In this document: positions 60,500-64,000 of the stretch, in pieces
How the letters are laid out: the number at the start of each line of letters is the position of its first letter
How positions within the stretch are numbered: the stretch's first letter is position 1
Source: Dermabacter vaginalis
Lineage (GTDB): Bacteria; Actinomycetota; Actinomycetes; Actinomycetales; Dermabacteraceae
Reading direction: 5' to 3'
NCBI RefSeq assembly: GCF_001678905.1
Contig: NZ_CP012117.1
Span: forward strand, 124,001 to 188,000
DNA length: 64,000 nucleotides
Made by a program: the position numbers and the translations under genes
Notes under the pieces: model-generated
Told to the model about the DNA's origin: nothing
Databases searched by the model: none
Seen by the model: only the letters and a program-made list of their open reading frames with translations

Positions 60500-61699
60500 A
60501 TGCGGCGACTCAGCGGCCATCTCCAGCGCTATGCGTGGGGCTCGCCCACGCACCTGCCTGAATTCCTTTCGGTTGAGGCTGACGGCACCCCGTGGGCGGA
60601 ACTGTGGTTCGGCGCCCACCCGCTTGCGCCCGCAACTCTCACGGCAAGTGGCGAGGCCCTCAACGAAGCGATTGCCCATCACCCGGAGAGCATGCTCGGC
60701 GAACCTGTCACGCGTGCCTTTGGAAACGCCCTCCCGTTCCTCCTCAAGCTCATCGCTCCTAAGGAGCCTCTCTCACTCCAGGTGCACCCCACGCGAGAGC
60801 ATGCGCGCGAATGCTTTGCCGCCGAAAACGCCGCGGGCCTCGCGCTCGATTCGCCCGAGCGCAACTACCGCGATGCAAACCATAAGCCCGAGATGGTGCT
60901 CGCCCTCGAACCCTTTGAGGCGCTGTGCGGCTTCCGCACCCCGCGCAAGGCCGCTTCGATTCTCGAGGGGCTCGAGGCTCCGCTCGCGAAGCGCATACTC
61001 GCCTTGCTTGAGGCCCAGCCGAGCGCGCACGGTATGCGGGCAGCGTTCCGCATGCTGGTGGCCCCCACGATGCGCCCCGATCCGGGCGAGATCGTCGCGC
61101 TCGCCGAGGAATGCGCCGTGCGCCTGCGGGCACGCACCTCGCCCTCGCCACGCATCGACCGCGCCGTCGCCCTCCTCAACGAGAAATACCCCGGCGACCC
61201 GGGCGTTGCCGCGACCCTCTTGCTCAACCCCGTATCGCTCAAGCCGGGCGAGGCGATGTTCGTTCCGGCAGGCGCCCTCCACTCCTACCTGAGCGGCTTC
61301 GCGGTCGAAATCATGGCCTCGAGCGACAACGTGCTACGCGCAGGCATCACCCCGAAGAAGGTGGACGCCGACGAACTTCTGCAATGCGTGTCCGTGAGCG
61401 CCGCCCCGCCGATTCGTATCGCGCCAGAGCGCCTCAACGACGCCACGAGCGCGTACTTCGCCCCAATCGACGATTTCGAGCTCTCGACGTTCACGAGTGA
61501 GGCGGGCGATGACTCCTCGGCCCAAACTTTCGTGGGCACGGGCCCGCGCATCGTCGTGTGCCTCGACGGGCCCCTCGTGCTCGACACTTCCGCGGGCAGC
61601 GACACACTTGAGCGCGGCGAGGCCGTGTTCATCGCCGCTCACGAAGGCGCGCTCACGGTGCGTGGGCACGGCCGGCTCGTGCAAGCGGGCGTGCCGTAG
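60500..61699 (+). CDS. manA: Mannose-6-phosphate isomerase, class I
   Basis: A 399-aa zinc enzyme that interconverts mannose-6-phosphate and fructose-6-phosphate. ATG at 60500 follows GGGAGG. Zinc ligands are seen in PLSLQVHPTRE (Gln94 and His96) and YRDANHKPEM (Glu131), with a further His in GALHSYLSG. Length is usual for the family. It provides mannose-derived cell envelope precursors or mannose use. Convergent with the MATE gene, 18 bp away; an exact decamer copy (61706-61715) lies in that gap. Confidence 0.96.
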   Translation: MRRLSGHLQRYAWGSPTHLPEFLSVEADGTPWAELWFGAHPLAPATLTASGEALNEAIAHHPESMLGEPVTRAFGNALPFLLKLIAPKEPLSLQVHPTREHARECFAAENAAGLALDSPERNYRDANHKPEMVLALEPFEALCGFRTPRKAASILEGLEAPLAKRILALLEAQPSAHGMRAAFRMLVAPTMRPDPGEIVALAEECAVRLRARTSPSPRIDRAVALLNEKYPGDPGVAATLLLNPVSLKPGEAMFVPAGALHSYLSGFAVEIMASSDNVLRAGITPKKVDADELLQCVSVSAAPPIRIAPERLNDATSAYFAPIDDFELSTFTSEAGDDSSAQTFVGTGPRIVVCLDGPLVLDTSAGSDTLERGEAVFIAAHEGALTVRGHGRLVQAGVP

Positions 61700-61717
61700 G
61701 CCAGTTCCGACGCTTGC

Positions 61718-63100
61718 CTACGCCTCAGCGCCCCCGTGTTCTCCAAGGTGCATCCACGCGTCACTTCGGCCGCGCCACCAGAGCGTCGCGGCGCGCGAGG
61801 CCAGGAACACGAAGGTGAAGATCGCCCACAGAAGCGCCAGTGCGAACGGGGAATCGGCGGGAAGTAGGCCGGCGTCGGACACCCACCAGAGCCCGAGGGC
61901 AAACGGGAGATACGCACCCATCGTGACGAGCCCGGCGAGCCCAAGATAGCGGGCGTCGCCCGCGCCCATGTACACCCCGTCGAGCACAAAAACGTACCCG
62001 GCGAGTGGCTGCGCGACGAGCAAAACCACGAGTGCCCACGTGAGCGAGCGCTGCACCGCGGGGTCGGGCGTAAACACCTGGGGGAGCACGAACGACGCAA
62101 GAAGGAGCACGGTGGCGACGGCGAGCCCGCCGACGAAAGACCAGCGCACGAGCGTACGCGTCACGGACTCGACGCTCTTGCGGTCGCCCGCCCCGAGATG
62201 CTTGCCGGTGAGGGCTTGCGCCGCGATCGCGAGGGAATCGAGGGCGAGGGCCGTGAGGGAGAAAACGGAGTTCATGAGTTGATGCGCGGCGAGCGTGACC
62301 TCGCCGAGCTTGATCGCGATAGCCGTGGCCGTGAGGAGCACGACGCGCATCGTGACCGAGCGGATGAACAGCCAGCGCCCTTCTTTCCACGCGGAGCTCA
62401 CGCCCGAGAAGTTCGGGGCGAGGCTTACCGAGCGGCGTTGGGCTCCGCGCACAATGATCCCGATGTACCACGCCGCCATGCCCCACTGGCAGATGAGCGT
62501 GCCGATCGCGGAGCCCGCGATACCGAGATCAAGGCCGAAGATCAGCGCCCAGTTGATGGGCACATTGAGCACCGCGCCCACGCCCGCGATGATGAGCGTG
62601 ATGCGCGTGTCCTGGAGACCTCGCACGAGCCCGAGGGCCGCCTGGATCATGAGCATCGCTGGAAGGCCCGCAGTGGAAATGCGCAGGTAGGTGGCCGCCT
62701 CGTGGGCGACCTCGGCGCGAGGCCCGAAAAGCCCGATCACGACGTCCGCGCCGAAGCCCAGCACGAGTGCGCACCCGAGGCCAATGAGGGCGGCGAGCCA
62801 CGTGGCATCGATGCCCTTCGTGAGGGCGCGAGTCATGTTCCCAGCGCCCACAGCCCGCGCGACCGCCGCGGTCGTCGAGTACGCGAGGAAAATTGCGAGG
62901 CCCACGACCGTCGTGAGGATCGTCGAGGCGATCGAGAGGCCGGCGAGAGCCGCCGTGGACACGTGCCCCACGAACGCCGAATCCACGAGAATAAACAGCG
63001 GTTCGGCAACGAGAGCGCCGAGGGCGGGAATCGCAAGTGCAAGGATTGCGCGCGCATCGGTTCGGGGCTGAGGCGAATCGGTGGGGGCAGAAGAACTCAC
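61718..63100 (-). CDS. MATE-family efflux transporter (DinF-like)
   Basis: A 460-aa membrane protein with about twelve TM helices. AILALAIPALGALVAEPLFILVDSAFVGH in part (about 17-45) and the second repeat half beginning near residue 235 are typical of DinF-type MATE proteins. Start is GTG at 63100; no good ribosome site precedes it, so it may be translated from a near-leaderless mRNA. Likely exports cationic drugs or metabolites in exchange for H+ or Na+. Confidence 0.92.
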   Translation of the reverse strand: MSSSAPTDSPQPRTDARAILALAIPALGALVAEPLFILVDSAFVGHVSTAALAGLSIASTILTTVVGLAIFLAYSTTAAVARAVGAGNMTRALTKGIDATWLAALIGLGCALVLGFGADVVIGLFGPRAEVAHEAATYLRISTAGLPAMLMIQAALGLVRGLQDTRITLIIAGVGAVLNVPINWALIFGLDLGIAGSAIGTLICQWGMAAWYIGIIVRGAQRRSVSLAPNFSGVSSAWKEGRWLFIRSVTMRVVLLTATAIAIKLGEVTLAAHQLMNSVFSLTALALDSLAIAAQALTGKHLGAGDRKSVESVTRTLVRWSFVGGLAVATVLLLASFVLPQVFTPDPAVQRSLTWALVVLLVAQPLAGYVFVLDGVYMGAGDARYLGLAGLVTMGAYLPFALGLWWVSDAGLLPADSPFALALLWAIFTFVFLASRAATLWWRGRSDAWMHLGEHGGAEA

Positions 63101-63220
63101 GCGTCGATGCTACGGTGCGCATCCGCGTCCACTCGAGCGCCAGGCGCGCCAAACGTGACGAGGAAGTCACGGCCTCAATTCGATGAGCGCTGCTTCGTGC
63201 GGTAAAGTGGATCCGGTTCA

Positions 63221-63293
63221 GGGGCTATAGCTCAGTTGGTAGAGCGTTTCGTTCGCAATGAAAAGGTCAGGGGTTCGATTCCCCTTAGCTCCA
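63221..63293 (+). tRNA. tRNA-Ala (anticodon CGC)
   Basis: A 73-nt cloverleaf with acceptor GGGGCTA/TAGCTCC, D arm GCTC...GAGC, anticodon stem TTTCG/TGAAA, loop TTCGCAA (anticodon CGC), T arm AGGGG-TTCGATT-CCCCT, discriminator A. The G3-U70 pair in the acceptor stem is the alanine identity element. CCA is not encoded. Confidence 0.96.
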
Positions 63294-63306
63294 CTGAAAC
63301 AAAGCG

Positions 63307-63337
63307 ACCTCCACCAGGACAAACACCCGGTGGGGGT
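63307..63337 (+). terminator. Terminator after tRNA-Ala
   Basis: ACCTCCACC (63307-63315) pairs with GGTGGGGGT (63329-63337, one G-T pair), followed by TCTCTTT. Confidence 0.75.
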
Positions 63338-63368
63338 TCTCTTTATCCAAACTGAAGCGGCGAGTTGC

Positions 63369-63391
63369 TACACATCTTGTTACACATCTTG
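63369..63391. repeat. Tandem 12-bp repeat beyond the tRNA
   Basis: TACACATCTTG occurs at 63369-63379 and again at 63381-63391, period 12. It lies between the tRNA terminator and the TetR gene. Too short for a CRISPR; it could be the trace of an integration site or of an integrase gene end. Confidence 0.5.
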
Positions 63392-63488
63392 AAAAGTGCT
63401 CGACTCCGTTTGGTTTGTTTCCGTGCAAAAACTAACTGGTCCGGCCAGCGCCACCTGTCACGGCGGCCCCTGCGGGTTTTATGTGGCG

Positions 63489-64000
63489 TCACCGGCGCAG
63501 CAGCGCCAGGCCCGCTTCGAGGTCCGCGATGATGGCGTTGCGAGTCGCGTCCGGGTTGTTCAGGCTGTCGAGCGTGAGCCCGTTGACGAGGGCGGTGACA
63601 ATGCGGGCGCCGCGGGCCGGGGTGATGCCCTCCCGCAACTGACCCGATCGCGCGGCGATATCGAGGGCTGCCGCGGTTTGTTCCTGAAAGAAGTTCAGCT
63701 CCGCGGTGTAGAGCGCTGCGAGCCACTCCCGCGTTGAGGCGGCGGCGCCGATGATTACCCAGGTGGCCGCATCTTCGCGCTGTTCCGGGCCGATGGGGAG
63801 TAACTCAGCGAGTACCTCGACCAAGGAGGTTGCTGGAGTGGCGCGTTGCCGCGCTTCCTCGGCGCGGTGGACCTGACGCTGAATGGACCGAACGAAGGCT
63901 TTCGCGATTAGTTCATCGCGGGTACCCATGTGGTACTGCACGGTGCCGGGAGCGACGTTGGCCTGTGCGGCGACAGTGCGGACGCTGAGGGCATCGAAGC
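63489..64000 (-). CDS. TetR-family transcriptional regulator (partial, N-terminus beyond window)
   Basis: Open on the minus strand from the stop at 63489 to the right edge, about 170 residues. The visible start portion ALSVRTVAAQANVAPGTVQY (HTH) continues HMGTRDELIAKAF, a standard TetR DNA-binding domain; the remaining helices form the ligand domain. A GTG at 63941 within the HTH is not the true start. Target genes are not in the window. Confidence 0.9.
   Translation of the reverse strand, partial: FDALSVRTVAAQANVAPGTVQYHMGTRDELIAKAFVRSIQRQVHRAEEARQRATPATSLVEVLAELLPIGPEQREDAATWVIIGAAASTREWLAALYTAELNFFQEQTAAALDIAARSGQLREGITPARGARIVTALVNGLTLDSLNNPDATRNAIIADLEAGLALLRR

Noticed and set aside
12772..61715. 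Chi or KOPS/FRS role for the AASCGTCGGA decamer
   Set aside because: Orientation is balanced (7 versus 8) across the window, whereas Chi and KOPS-like motifs are expected to be strand-biased within a replichore.
63369..63391. Possible CRISPR remnant
   Set aside because: Only two 11-12 bp units with no spacer between them and no cas genes.

Overview
The window is high-GC (roughly 63% by eye), densely packed chromosomal DNA of an actinomycete. The evidence is a mycobacterial-style type VII (ESX) secretion core (EccC with three ATPase domains, EccD with a ubiquitin-like head), many ATGA/GTGA start-stop overlaps, GTG/TTG starts, and a choice-of-anchor M surface protein behind a Zur-like palindrome. 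Gene content fits Micrococcales, perhaps Dermabacteraceae; that placement is inference. No rRNA, CRISPR array or complete insertion sequence was found. One tRNA-Ala(CGC) lies near the right end.

Region 1 (1-13.3 kb) is a type VII secretion locus. On the plus strand lie a 103-aa single-TM protein, eccD, a MinD/ParA-like ATPase, eccC and a DUF6177-like gene, joined by overlaps and ending at a strong terminator. Divergent from it, on the minus strand, are two copies of one cassette: an Esx (WXG100-type) gene pair, a small DUF6507-like gene, and a large putative secreted protein whose start follows one base later. The two Esx units (882 bp each) differ at one base, while the cargo genes are strongly diverged. 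The second cargo gene runs off the left edge. EccB, EccE and mycosin are not in the window.

Region 2 (13.6-19.4 kb) is a LacI-controlled sugar operon: solute-binding protein, two permeases and a GH32 beta-fructosidase. Its promoter carries two ACACGTGT operators. Region 3 (19.6-33.5 kb) holds an AddAB-like helicase-nuclease pair, a glycogen-debranching-like glycosidase, a tandem-repeat YezG-like protein, a SWIM/SNF2 helicase and nnrD. Region 4 (33.5-41.2 kb) holds terC, a VIT-family transporter, a small foreign-looking patch (GlxA-type regulator, DJ-1/PfpI fragment, DUF1348 gene), gluQRS, a GNAT gene, a Lys/Ala-rich membrane protein, a cyclophilin and a rhomboid protease. Region 5 (41.2-51.96 kb) holds an SRPBCC-like gene, two aldo/keto reductases, an LssY-C protein, two nhaA genes with Ca-binding-like C-terminal loops, an M20 deacylase, glycerate kinase and an AbiEii-type toxin with a partner gene. 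Region 6 (52-64 kb) holds a heterodimeric ABC exporter, the Zur-box surface protein and an esterase, a glutaredoxin-like protein lacking its cysteines, a LysR regulator, manA, a MATE transporter, tRNA-Ala and a partial TetR gene.

The two most notable signals are the duplicated Esx/cargo cassettes and a dispersed decamer, AASCGTCGGA. The decamer occurs 15 times exactly, in both orientations about equally, where well under one copy is expected by chance. It often sits in flexible or inserted protein segments, as DNA-uptake sequences do.
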